64,000 bases of DNA, taken from the NCBI RefSeq assembly GCF_016526145.1, contig NZ_JADDUE010000011.1, positions 186,001-250,000 on the forward strand, in the 5' to 3' direction. The notes below the pieces were generated by a model. The model saw only the letters and a program-made list of their open reading frames with translations. It was not told where the DNA came from and made no database searches. Shown here in pieces: positions 41,401 through 50,276 of this stretch (position 1 is the stretch's first letter; each line of letters starts with the position of its first letter). Origin of the DNA: Saccharopolyspora galaxeae (GTDB lineage: Bacteria; Actinomycetota; Actinomycetes; Mycobacteriales; Pseudonocardiaceae). Made by a program: the position numbers and the translations under genes.

Positions 41401-41704
41401 CTACGACCTGCATGCCGTCCGCGGACGCGACCAGCGGCTCGTCGAAGTCAAGGGAGTTTGGAACTCCGCCGCCTCCGACGGAATCCGCATGACCGGCAAT
41501 GAAGTCCTCATGGCCACCCAGCACCGCAGCGATTTCTGGCTCTACGTCGTGGATCAGTGCCACAATGGCACCGGCGAACTCTTCAGCGCCTACCGCGACC
41601 CTGCCAATCTCTTCTCCGCCGAGATGCTGGGAGAGGCAGTATTTCGCGTACCTGGAAGCAGCCTCACCCGCTATCGCACCGCCATTACCCAGGAGTCCAC
41701 GTGA
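38489..41704 (+). CDS. SNF2-like helicase with C-terminal DUF3883 nuclease-like domain
   Basis: This 1071-residue protein is a superfamily 2 translocase: PYAHQMNAV at about 99, Walker A LADEPGTGKTIMAG (125-129), FDEAHRL (222), LMTATPHRG, and the second lobe with DAGNEGIDLQTAHVLVNYD and QRMGRIHRVGQTREV near 547. Residues 944-1060 form a DUF3883 domain with GYDLHAVRGRDQRLVEVKG, the G-Y-D...E-V-K of a PD-(D/E)xK fold, so it may cut DNA or at least bind it. It is first of three genes and overlaps the methyltransferase start by 4 bases, showing translational coupling. The likely job is to translocate on or restrict phage DNA lacking the host mark. Confidence 0.87.
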   Translation: MTFEPGQRVKLPISVPGWVTIEMASASADGSWTLFVADDNGTFHKVELTAEQASGVGTLVQDGRAPSARVLAGMWTRWMAAAATNARTTLLASSPLRPYAHQMNAVYGAMLPQPYLRFLLADEPGTGKTIMAGMYLREMQRLGLIRRAIVVAPANLATKWQADFDRFFGGGLRRITAGTVREHALDTGHDLWVVSLELAAVNGAVQDAIRPDKAGWDLVVFDEAHRLTPTAAAYHQVGRLLAKNTPRALLMTATPHRGSEWLFRHLLHLVDPDIYPDPGAKDDGSLQPLRPGPIHFLRRMKEDLVDYDGSTKLFQGRQARNFRIPLSAKEYGIYQQALEMVDTFFQTTAQPLARMVYGKRAASSLFSLAETLRRRGQHMGEKTEAEADLEAQRQDEADEEARDEAKIVHAGSRATRAEQTAIKNLLEQIDTILGDPGYEPSKWRDLTAKCLATHGIHPGNREQAVVFTEYTDSAAWLVQRLTDQGYSARMYSGRQRHAERDEARSAFIRGEYQIIVTTDAGNEGIDLQTAHVLVNYDIPWSLVRLEQRMGRIHRVGQTREVFLYNLVATDTREGETLHTLLERFVTAANELGGQMFDSLSAVAEMTGIQYDQWLTDLYGDDEGRKTAALDAVRKVEAVDLERAARSARVQEEGLATQVDAMAALVLLQQDLLERINPAIVDSYLTRLDHAGLLQKRSTAMGEGILLLRAPDSLPTGLGGATEVQVATSGEALVEAARHVDTSKVLSLGPGEPAFTNLITMADEALGPDVFQSGAVDDPTSITGYDLYAFEAVLSEAGGKRTTAWAALIRVDDTGQAYPVRWESLANLVPADKPGTAPHPARDDIATQTAQAMAGKTQQEQQKVRSEWFARAGRDLNNLPLDLTVGIEPKDERLALRRHLERQAARRLEALESLSRVGISDPVLKARLRVHPAATPATPEEKDSETIAMRLVERILVADGWKVADVHTDNRGYDLHAVRGRDQRLVEVKGVWNSAASDGIRMTGNEVLMATQHRSDFWLYVVDQCHNGTGELFSAYRDPANLFSAEMLGEAVFRVPGSSLTRYRTAITQEST

Positions 41705-44424
41705 CCCGCATGATCGAACGCTGGTTTCCCTGCGCTGACGTGAGCGCGAATAGCCGCGTCGGTTGGGGGTCCGGCAACGCCGAACGCAGCATGTTTACAT
41801 GGTTCGCTGCCCGTCCGACCGTCCAGGCAAAAGCCGCGCTGATCACAAGCCTGTTGCCGTGGCCGGAGGACGAGTCCGAACAGAGACGTCTGCAGAGCCT
41901 GGTGAAGGAAGCGCTAACGGGCCGGTATGCAGCGTGGAACGAGCTGCGGGCTGAGGTCCTTCGGGAAAACCCCAACGGCGTGGCCATGCTCGACCCTTTC
42001 TCGGGACGCGGGATGATTCCCGTGGAAGCAGCACGCTTGGGTTTCACAGCGCACGGTGTTGATTATTCTCACCTAGCCTACTTGGCCAGCACTCTCCTCG
42101 TTGACTACCCGTTCCGAGACTGGAACGAGGAACCCACACTTCCATTCCAGGGCCAGGTAGACGACGGAATCCCGATGTCTGTCCCCGGTCAACGCCTCCT
42201 CGAGGACCTGACGCTTGTCATGGACGAGGTCAACGAGAGGTTCACGGCAAGCATGCGGGAGTTCTATCCGCGAAGCGAAACCACATGGGGATACCTGTGG
42301 GCAACTACCCTTCCATGTCAGGAATGTGGGCGCCGTTTCCCACTAATCGGCTCCTACGAACTCCGGAAGGTAGGCGAGGCGGGACAATCGTATTACATCG
42401 ACGCCGACCCGGCGACAGGAGAATTCGAAGCGGTCGTGCATGAGGGCCCGCCTCGACGCACTCCCACTCTGACTAGTGCCCGAGACGCAGACGGGCGCAA
42501 GATAGCAGGAAAGTCCGCAGTCTGCCCGTTCTGCGATCACGTGCACCCTCTCGGCACGCACAGGCGACTGGCCAGCGAAGGACTGAGCAGGGATGCATTG
42601 CTGTTGGCTGCCGATCACGTCGATGGTCTCGGGAAGGTGTTTCGGGAGATCACCCGGGAAGAACAGCAGGCCGCGGCCGCTGCCGACGACGCCCTGCGGA
42701 GTGAGAGCTCGTTCTCGCCGATTGTGCCAGCGGTTCCGAATGAGGAGATCGCGCCGGGCAACAACAACATCATCGGCCCATCCATTTACGGCGCCCGCAC
42801 ATACGGAGACTTCATGTGCGGGCGTCAGACTCTCAGTTTCATACGCCTGGCGCGCACAGTGAATGAGGTCGGAGAAGATCTCCTGAAGGGTGGCGTGAGC
42901 ACGGACTACGCACGGGCACTGACCGGATATATGGCCGCCGTGATCGCACGCAAGATCCGGCGCTCGACCCGGAGCGCCACGCTGGAGGTGAAGCGAGGCG
43001 GTACCGTCATGCTCCACGACATTTATGCCAACCAGGGATCCATTGGTTTCTCCTACGATTTCTTCGAGGCAGGCCTCGGGGACGGCCCGGGAACCCTGAA
43101 CTCCCTGTCACGGAGCACTCTCAGCACGCTTCGCAACCTGATTGAAGGACGCCGTGGGGCGCCGGGAGTAGTCCAGAAGGGCAGCGCGACAGACCTTTCC
43201 TTTGCGACCGGTTCGATGGACGTCGTTGTGACTGATCCGCCGTATGACGAGATGGTCGCCTACGCAGATTCCTCGGACTTGATCTACTCCTGGGTCAAAC
43301 GTGCTTTGACGGCTACATGGCCAGAACTATCGGTCACCAGCGACGCAGGCGGCGCCCAGGATAAGGCCGAGGAGATCATCGTCAAGCGTGTTCGAGGCGA
43401 GGCACCGAACGAGCACAGAACACGGGAACACTACGACTCCAGCATCGCGCGAGCGTTCCAGGAGATGCGCCGGGTCGTGCGTCGTGACGGTCTGGTAACC
43501 ATTGTCTTCGGACACGGGGAACCAGAAGTCTGGCAGCGCCTTTTGGCCGCCATCACGCAGGCCAATCTCGTGATGACGGGCTCGTGGCCGGCTACCACAG
43601 AAGCAGGAAGCCACCAAGGCAAGGCCAATATCGAGACTACGCTCACCATGTCCTGCCGCCCTGCTCAACCGGGCCGGCCCGAGGGGCGCAGGACCGCGGT
43701 CGAGGCCCAGGTCAAGGACGAGGTCACGTCCCGAGTCCGGCTGTGGGAGAAGTCCGGCCTCGCGCCGACCGACATGCTCATGGCGGCGGCAGGCCCCGCT
43801 ATGGAAGCCGTGGGTCGCTATAGCCAGGTCCTTGATTCGCGCGCTGAGCCGGTGGACGTCGCCACGTTCCTTCCGCTTGCGCGCCAGGCTGTTCAGGAGG
43901 CCATGGCAGTTGATATCGATCAGCATCCGCTGGAAGTCTTCGATGCCCGGACGCGCTTTGCGCTGTGGTGGATCCGACTCTATGGACGGCAAGTGACAGC
44001 GAAGTCGGAGCTGCGCTGGCAGGTTCTAGCCGCTTCGATGGATCTGGCGGAAGTGAGGGATCTGGCCCCTGACGCGGGTCAGGGCTGCCGCTTCGTCACG
44101 GCTGAGAAGTTCAAGGCAGTGATTACTCCCGAGTCTCCTGTCATCGATGTGGTCCTCGCGATGGCCAAGGCGTCCGAGGACGGCTTGGCCGCGGTCAGCG
44201 AGGTTGTGCTGGCAGCGGGCCGCGACGCGGACGACACCTACCTGTGGGCCACCATGCGGTTCCTCTCCGGACAGCTGCCCGACGCCGATCCGGATGCCAT
44301 CGCGTTCTCGCGTATCCTGCGCAACCGCACCGGCCTCAGCAGCGCCGCCCGAACCGCAGTGCAGGCGAGAAACTCGGCCGAGAAGAAGCGACAGGCCGAC
44401 GGGCAGCAACTGGAGCTACTGTAA
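41701..44424 (+). CDS. DUF1156 DNA methyltransferase (anti-phage associated)
   Basis: This protein of about 907 residues begins RMIERWFPCADVSANSRVGW, the DUF1156 start. It has the SAM motif MLDPFSGRGMIPVEAARLG at about 97, a zinc site of two C-x-x-C pairs (LPCQECGRRF near 205, VCPFCDHVHP near 274) and the catalytic VVTDPPYDEMVAYAD at about 511. DPPY marks an N6-adenine or N4-cytosine methyltransferase. GTG at 41701 is chosen: AGGAG lies five bases before it and it overlaps the helicase stop as GTGA. It would mark host DNA so the partner helicase-nuclease spares it. The recognition site is unknown. Confidence 0.87.
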   Translation: MTRMIERWFPCADVSANSRVGWGSGNAERSMFTWFAARPTVQAKAALITSLLPWPEDESEQRRLQSLVKEALTGRYAAWNELRAEVLRENPNGVAMLDPFSGRGMIPVEAARLGFTAHGVDYSHLAYLASTLLVDYPFRDWNEEPTLPFQGQVDDGIPMSVPGQRLLEDLTLVMDEVNERFTASMREFYPRSETTWGYLWATTLPCQECGRRFPLIGSYELRKVGEAGQSYYIDADPATGEFEAVVHEGPPRRTPTLTSARDADGRKIAGKSAVCPFCDHVHPLGTHRRLASEGLSRDALLLAADHVDGLGKVFREITREEQQAAAAADDALRSESSFSPIVPAVPNEEIAPGNNNIIGPSIYGARTYGDFMCGRQTLSFIRLARTVNEVGEDLLKGGVSTDYARALTGYMAAVIARKIRRSTRSATLEVKRGGTVMLHDIYANQGSIGFSYDFFEAGLGDGPGTLNSLSRSTLSTLRNLIEGRRGAPGVVQKGSATDLSFATGSMDVVVTDPPYDEMVAYADSSDLIYSWVKRALTATWPELSVTSDAGGAQDKAEEIIVKRVRGEAPNEHRTREHYDSSIARAFQEMRRVVRRDGLVTIVFGHGEPEVWQRLLAAITQANLVMTGSWPATTEAGSHQGKANIETTLTMSCRPAQPGRPEGRRTAVEAQVKDEVTSRVRLWEKSGLAPTDMLMAAAGPAMEAVGRYSQVLDSRAEPVDVATFLPLARQAVQEAMAVDIDQHPLEVFDARTRFALWWIRLYGRQVTAKSELRWQVLAASMDLAEVRDLAPDAGQGCRFVTAEKFKAVITPESPVIDVVLAMAKASEDGLAAVSEVVLAAGRDADDTYLWATMRFLSGQLPDADPDAIAFSRILRNRTGLSSAARTAVQARNSAEKKRQADGQQLELL

Positions 44425-44509
44425 CTTGCGCTGACGGCATATCACCTGCCTACCACACGCCGAAGAATCTGCAGATGACCGAGCAGAACGTTAAGGGAGC
44501 GCACACGCA

Positions 44510-47503
44510 GTGAACAGCGCGAGCATGACGCCATGGTGGCAGGCGTTGAAGATCAGGCGCGAGATCATCAGTGCATCCGGCCAGATCGACGACGTGCAGA
44601 TGTCGCTGTTCCAGGCGGTCCACGGGGCCGGAGCGCTGCGGCCGGAATACGCCAACCCCACCTACTATGGTGACATCACGCATCCCACGGGGCGGCTGGT
44701 CGACCTCTTGGCTGAGATCGCGATCCGCCTCGGCGGTGGTAACGACTATCTCAAGGCGCGATCGGTCACACGGCTTGACCAAGGGATGGGCGGTGGTAAG
44801 TCCCACGCCTGCGTGGGCTGCTATCACCTGGCTTCCTCTTCGTCAGAGCTGGCCTGCACCGACCTTGGCCAGGCGGTGTTCGCCAAGGCGCGCAGCATCC
44901 TCGGCCGGGACTTGCCTGCGGACCTCAACAACCCACACGTCGTGGTGCTTCCTTGCGACAACATGACACCGGGGGCGCCTGACCAGCAATACGATGGTCC
45001 TGCCACCAACCTCTATGAGCGCTTTCTGTGGCGGCTTTTCTCCAAGGACTACGCGCTGTATGAGCACTACGCGCCCTACTTCAACGACAAGAGCAAGATC
45101 GTTGAGGCGCTCGGGGCAGTGAACCGTCCGGTGCTCATCCTGATCGATGAAATCATGGACTATGTCGGCAATGGGCTCGACGGCGCCGATAAACCCGAAC
45201 TCGCGGCCCAAGACATGGCCTTCCTGCGGGCTCTGCTAGATGCATCCAACGATCTCCCGAATGTTGCCATGATCGTTGTGATGATCGATTCCGATGCTCT
45301 GTCTCTCGGCGAGGTAGCCAAGGAACGCCGTGCAGACCTGCATGGCCTGCTTGAGCGTAACGGTATGTCTGCCACTGTCACGACGAGCGACGATTTTTCC
45401 GCTATTCTTCGACGGCGTCTGTTCGAGCAGATGCCCTCGAGCCAAGTAGTCGCTTCCACTGCAGAGGCGTACGAATCCGTTCTGGCGGATCGGGCATGGT
45501 CCCGACATGTCTGGGAAGCTTTCCCCGCGCCGTGGCGCGACAACTTCGCCTCCGAGGTTGCACGTACCTACCCCTTCCACCCGCAGCTAATGCATCTGGC
45601 GGAGAAAGAGTGGGCACAGGTCTCCGGGTTCCAGCGGGTCCGCTCCACGATCCGGGTCTTCGCCGCCACTGTCTTCGCACAGCAGCAGCGCGGCCAGGCA
45701 GGCCACTGGGTTCCGGCGCTTATCGGGCCGGGTGACCTGCCTCTGTCCGACAACAACGTCAGGGAAGCTGTTTTGGGGTCGGGTCTGGTGGGCGACGCGC
45801 GGACAATCGCGAACTTCCGGTCCCTTGCGGAGATTGAGATCGTCAACCAGGGCGACGACGATGGAGCAGCACGACGTCTGGACCGTGGCCGGGATGAACT
45901 TGTGGGTTGGTCCGAGTCGAACCCGCGGGCAAGTGAACGGGCTGCTACCTACATTTTCCTCACCAGCGTGGTAGGCGTCCGCCCCGGCGGCCGACGGGGC
46001 GCCTCGGCACCCGAGGTCAAGGCCGCCACGACGGTGCCCGACTCCCGTTATGGCGTTGCCGACGCCGACGGGGTCGTGGAAGACGTGGTGCACCAGGACC
46101 TGGGCATGAGTGCGGTGGAGGTTGTCCCTGGGCACGGCAACAACAAGCCGGCTCGGTACTATCTCTCGACGAAGCTCACTTACCGGATGCTGGTCAACAA
46201 CATCAAGCGGTCGATCATCGGTGAGGCAGAGGCCGCAGCGGCAGAAGGCCGCGGCTCGGAACGAGACGCGGTCATCGCTGAGTTCGCCGAGAATCTCTCC
46301 AACTCCGGCCCCTTCAAGAAGAAGATTTTCGTCACGGCTGACGTGTCCCGCCCCGCTGCTGAAGTCCTTGCAACGGCAGGGCTAGACGACGCACGTACCA
46401 CGCGGCTTGTACTTCTCGACCCCGCACAGTTTTCGCTGAGGAACGGCACCGAGCGGGCTACCATGGAGGCGCTCACCGCAGCGACGGGTCTGGGGGACGG
46501 CAGTAACCGGCAACCCGTCGAGTGGGCCTCTTCAGCTGTTTTTGCCGCGGCTAACTCACAGCGCCGCACGCACGCTCGGGTTATGGCGAACGAGTATCTC
46601 GCTCGGCTGCGTGCGCTACAGACGCCCGAGGTGGAGAGCGATGACGAGCTCAAGGCTACCGGGAAGCGCGAGCTCGCAGATGCCAAGAGCCAGCTGGAGA
46701 AGGCCATACGACGCGCGTACCAGCACGTGGTGTACGTGTACCAGCCGGATCCATTCGCGGATCGCTCCCTCGATCAGATCAACTTCGACGACGACCACCA
46801 CACCGCCCTGGACGGCACGCTGGTGTGGAAGGCCCTCGTCGATCGCGAAAAAGCGTTCAACAACAGCCAGTTCACTGCCAAAGCTCTCCTGCACAATCTC
46901 CGCGAGCAGGACTACGGACGTCCCCTTCCGGAGATCCGCGACGCCTTCTGGAAAACACCGCGGTTGCCACTTCTCTACGCCGGTGACACCGACCTGCAGC
47001 ACGCCATCTATCAAGCCGTCCAGGCTGGCGACCTGTGCATCGTCGATGCCAACGGCAACGACGTGGAGGTTACCGACCCCGCACAGGTCAACCTCTCCTC
47101 TATGGGACTGCGATTGGCCAAGCCCCGGGCAGAGGCCGAGAGCGAAGGGGCAGACCTGTCTAGCGGTTCAGCGAGTCCTGGCGGAGCGGGCGCCGCAGTC
47201 CGCGGGGGGCGAAACACCAGGGCTCCTTACACGCCGGAGCCCACAGAAGCAGACGGAGAGGACGAGAACACCGCAGCGACGGAGAAGTACGTATCCTTCC
47301 CGCTGGTCGGCGCCTTGCTGGATAATCCAGACAAGACGGACGGCCTCGCGCAGGTCTTCCGAGTCCTCTACTCCGTTCTCGACGAGAACAAGGTCTCTTA
47401 CGCGCAGGGGACCTTGCAGCTGGTTCTCGATGCTGAAGCAGCCGACAAACTGGCTGCGACCACACGCGAGCTGGGGATCAATGTGACTATGCGCGATCAA
47501 TAG
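44510..47503 (+). CDS. DUF499 P-loop ATPase (anti-phage associated)
   Basis: This 997-residue protein matches DUF499, a large AAA-like ATPase. It has Walker A TRLDQGMGGGKSHACVG at about 89-100, Walker B RPVLILIDEIMDYVGNG at about 206, and the neighbouring YYGDITHPTGRLVDLLAEIA. Relatives include the BrxC/PglY ATPases of BREX systems. Between 870 and 925 lies a low-complexity linker before a final domain. GTG at 44510 follows GGGAG by ten bases and lies 85 bases after the methyltransferase, so all three genes are one operon. The role is inferred as a large ATP-driven scaffold or sensor that licenses modification or attack. Confidence 0.85.
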   Translation: MNSASMTPWWQALKIRREIISASGQIDDVQMSLFQAVHGAGALRPEYANPTYYGDITHPTGRLVDLLAEIAIRLGGGNDYLKARSVTRLDQGMGGGKSHACVGCYHLASSSSELACTDLGQAVFAKARSILGRDLPADLNNPHVVVLPCDNMTPGAPDQQYDGPATNLYERFLWRLFSKDYALYEHYAPYFNDKSKIVEALGAVNRPVLILIDEIMDYVGNGLDGADKPELAAQDMAFLRALLDASNDLPNVAMIVVMIDSDALSLGEVAKERRADLHGLLERNGMSATVTTSDDFSAILRRRLFEQMPSSQVVASTAEAYESVLADRAWSRHVWEAFPAPWRDNFASEVARTYPFHPQLMHLAEKEWAQVSGFQRVRSTIRVFAATVFAQQQRGQAGHWVPALIGPGDLPLSDNNVREAVLGSGLVGDARTIANFRSLAEIEIVNQGDDDGAARRLDRGRDELVGWSESNPRASERAATYIFLTSVVGVRPGGRRGASAPEVKAATTVPDSRYGVADADGVVEDVVHQDLGMSAVEVVPGHGNNKPARYYLSTKLTYRMLVNNIKRSIIGEAEAAAAEGRGSERDAVIAEFAENLSNSGPFKKKIFVTADVSRPAAEVLATAGLDDARTTRLVLLDPAQFSLRNGTERATMEALTAATGLGDGSNRQPVEWASSAVFAAANSQRRTHARVMANEYLARLRALQTPEVESDDELKATGKRELADAKSQLEKAIRRAYQHVVYVYQPDPFADRSLDQINFDDDHHTALDGTLVWKALVDREKAFNNSQFTAKALLHNLREQDYGRPLPEIRDAFWKTPRLPLLYAGDTDLQHAIYQAVQAGDLCIVDANGNDVEVTDPAQVNLSSMGLRLAKPRAEAESEGADLSSGSASPGGAGAAVRGGRNTRAPYTPEPTEADGEDENTAATEKYVSFPLVGALLDNPDKTDGLAQVFRVLYSVLDENKVSYAQGTLQLVLDAEAADKLAATTRELGINVTMRDQ

Positions 47504-48333
47504 GCACCGTGGCCACATGCTGGTGAACAGCAATCTCCGAGCTCTGTGCGCCTGTTGGTGCAAGGGATACCAGGTACTGATCGACTCCGCGGCGTGCAGT
47601 CCGGCGATGACTGGGTGGGCATAGCAATACCATCGGCCGGGGCCAACGTGCTCATGAGCGGCAGCCCGAGCGGACTGCACTGCCGTTCGGCTGTTCTCCC
47701 GAAAGCCCGTGCCCGTGCTCAGCTTTTCGCTCGTACCCGCTCCGCCAAGCGTTCCACGGCGCCGGGTAGCGCGACGGTATCTTCAGGGCAGGCGCGGGGA
47801 AAGTGATCTCCGAGGACACGTTGCGTTCCGGTGCAGTCGTGCGGCAGGCATCACGCGACACCTCCTCATGGCCGCCCGTGCTGGGCTCGTCCAGCAGGCG
47901 GTCGTAGTCGGATAGGTCGCAGCGTTCCACCGGGGCATCGACCGACCGCAGCGCCACCCTGCAGCATTTGTCCGCCCCACCAAACCCTTGGCCTCCGATC
48001 AGGCGGGCGGTGCTGGATGCCCGAGGTTCCCAGCGTGCCCGGTAGTAGGCGCTCATCGCCTCGGTTAGCACTGGGTTGCCGGCCCGCCACTGACCAACGG
48101 CGGATTCATTGGTCCACACCAGTTTTTTTCGGTCACATCACCGAGCTGGCTGAGCAGTGCCCAGTGCTCGGCCAGCACCCGGAACTAGCCCGCCGGGTGT
48201 CCCGTGTCGCCGGCCGCGGAGTCGTCAAAGCAGCTCATCAAAGTCCCGCTCCGCGTCCTCTGCATCGAATCCGCTCGGACAGACGGGACAGCCGCTTAAC
48301 CGCGCCGAGACTCGGTCACCGACAGCTCGATGC
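47504..48333. other. 820-base stretch with no confident gene
   Basis: The only frame with some protein character is on the minus strand at 47652-48119 (about 155 residues, with VERCDLSDYDRLLDEPS), which faintly recalls the end of an IS21-type transposase, but there is no supporting motif. No inverted repeats typical of an insertion sequence ends were found. I treat it as decayed mobile DNA between the defence operon and repeat R3. Confidence 0.35.
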
Positions 48334-48365
48334 GTGTGGTTAGTGCGCAACTCGCCCTCGGACAC
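48334..48365 (+). repeat. tRNA-tail attachment-like repeat R3
   Basis: The 32-base unit reads GTGTGGTTAGTGCGC, AACTCG, CCCTCGGACAC. It is one base shorter than R1 with one substitution, and its right half equals the last 11 bases of the tRNA-Leu before the discriminator region. It ends directly at the stop of recombinase remnant 3. Confidence 0.68.
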
Positions 48366-49790
48366 TCACTTACCCCACGGGAGTGGGGTTGGGAAGGTCA
48401 GCGGGAGTTGGCTCCCCTGCTCGGGCTCCGGTCCTCGCGTGCGCGGAGTCGCAGCGGGTTCGATGGTCCAGGTTGCGGCGAAGCAGACGATCACGAGTCC
48501 GTGCGCTTGGAGATGGTCGACCAGTGCGGTGTCGCTGCCGTGCGCGGCGCCCGGGAGTTGCTCCTGGATTCCTGCGAGCAGGTGGTCTTCGCGCACATAG
48601 AGGTTTTTCGGCGCTTCCGGTGAACGGGTACGCGCGCTGCTGTGCCCGTGGCGACAGCGACATCCGGCACGGTTGTGGACCCAATGTGCGTCCATACGCC
48701 GCCGGCACGCCGCACATGTCACCAGCCCGGCCAGCGCGTAGCTGCGGGTGCCGCCATCATGGGATCTCCTGGGCGCGCGCATGCCCTGGACTGCGGAGAA
48801 AGGGTCGCGTCGTCCACGAGAGCCGGATGCGCGTGCTTGTCCGAAATCGCCCAGTCCTGCACTGCCGGGTCGCCTCCGGGATCGGGATCGCCGCGGCTGT
48901 GCCGTGCAGTGCCGCGCCGGTTCCACACTTGCCGCCCGGTGTAGCGAGGATTCTCCAGAGTCCCGATCACAGTGCGCACGATCCACACGTGTGACCGCCG
49001 GTGCGGATTCCGCGCACGGTCCGCACCCGAAGTGCACGGCACACCCCGCTCGTTGAGCTCTCGGGCGATACGGGCCGCGCTGTGACCTCTCGCTCTCCGC
49101 TGGAAGATCCAGGCCACCCACGGCGCGGTAGCAGGGTCGGGTTCGAGGTTCTGAAGCGTGCGGCCCCACCTTGCGTGTGCGGGATTCGGGTGCGGACCCG
49201 CAGCCGCCAACCGATATCCGAACGGTGGCCTGCCACCCAGGGACCGGCCTTGTGAACGGGCCTGTTCCTGCATCGCCGCCAACACCCGATGCCGCGCACG
49301 CAACACCTCCCGCCGCGACTGAGCCCCCAGCATGAGCATCAACGCACGATGCGCCGGATCGTCCAGATCCACCGGGCCACCTGCCTCCGGTAACCACACC
49401 GACGCCCCACACCGCCCCAACATCCCCAACACAGCGTGGAACTGGCCCCCGGAAAACGCCCGCTCGTACTCCCCCACCACAACCGCGTCGAAACCACGAC
49501 CATCGCTAGCGGCTTCACAGAGCAACGCCGCCGCAGACGGACGTTTCAGCCACGACAGCCGACGAGAACACCCTACGTCGAAGTACTCGGCCACGATCAC
49601 GCCATGCTCGGCGACCAGATCCTCGGCCACCTCACGCTGCCACCCCCGACGACGTCCGCCTGTCCTGAAACTCCGTCGTCGACATCCGACCGTAAAACGC
49701 AAAACGCAACCCCAGCGCACGGGCGCTTTCCCGAGGTCGCCCTTGTCGCCGTCGCCGCCCCACGGCTTGCTCGATCACGCTTCGATCCTC
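48366..49790 (-). pseudogene. Large serine recombinase 3, two frameshifts
   Basis: Nearly the whole recombinase can be read across three frames. The N-terminus LRFAFYGRMSTTEFQD (nucleophile Ser in GRMST at about 49682) is followed after one extra base near 49650 by RGWQREVAEDLVAEHGV and the full middle (LGGRPPFGYRLA, NPRYTGRQVWNR). A second shift near 48800, between HPALVDDAT and FSAVQGMRAPRR, leads to the zinc ribbon VTCAACRRRMDAHWV and YVREDHLLAG. It is thus a recent pseudogene, or a sequencing error would restore it. It is close in sequence to recombinases 1 and 4. The 5' boundary is approximate. Confidence 0.75.
48372..48389 (+). terminator. Hairpin following R3
   Basis: ACCCCAC and GTGGGGT pair perfectly (7 bases) around GGGA, six bases after the repeat. 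It is shorter than the hairpins after R1 and R2 and lies within the last codons of recombinase remnant 3. Confidence 0.5.
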
Positions 49791-50276
49791 GACTCCCGAC
49801 ACACCACACCTCACATCCCAACCACCACCCTGCCGATACTCGAAACGCACCCGACCGCACCCGATGACACGGCGCCAATCACCCTCCACCCGAATGGACG
49901 CGCCTCTACGCGCACAGGTCAGGAAGCGCGTGAGCTCGTCCGCGCTGGCGTTGGGCTCGGTATCGTGGTGACCGAGCGGTCCGACCTTCAGACCCGCTAC
50001 GCCGATCCAACCGCCACCGGACTGGCAGGGCACTGGGGTTGCATAGGGTATGCAGCGTCAGGGACGCCTCCTCGCGAAGAATGCCGCACATGCCGTGCAG
50101 CCCGTCCGTTTTGGACACGTCCCTGATCGTCGCGGGATCTTCGGCGAAGCAGGCGCTGCACAACACCCTCGAACTCGGACGGTGCATCCGTACCTACATC
50201 TACGTCCAACTGGACTGAGGGACACGAGCCCAGCTCGGGGTCTGCTCGGCCTTGCTCAGTCCACTGCGGACGTGAG
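49791..50276. other. Gap without a recognisable gene
   Basis: These 486 bases lie between the start of recombinase remnant 3 and the end of the membrane partner gene. Open frames are short or mirror the recombinase leader. No RNA gene or repeat was seen. Confidence 0.4.

Noticed and set aside
38489-47503. Classification of the defence operon as BREX or DISARM
   Set aside because: No PglZ, BrxL, BrxA/B, DUF1998 or PLD gene is present; only a DUF499 ATPase and a methyltransferase are shared in a general sense.
47652-48119. Minus-strand frame of 155 codons, transposase-like by a few residues
   Set aside because: No catalytic motif, no terminal inverted repeats and no ribosome site.
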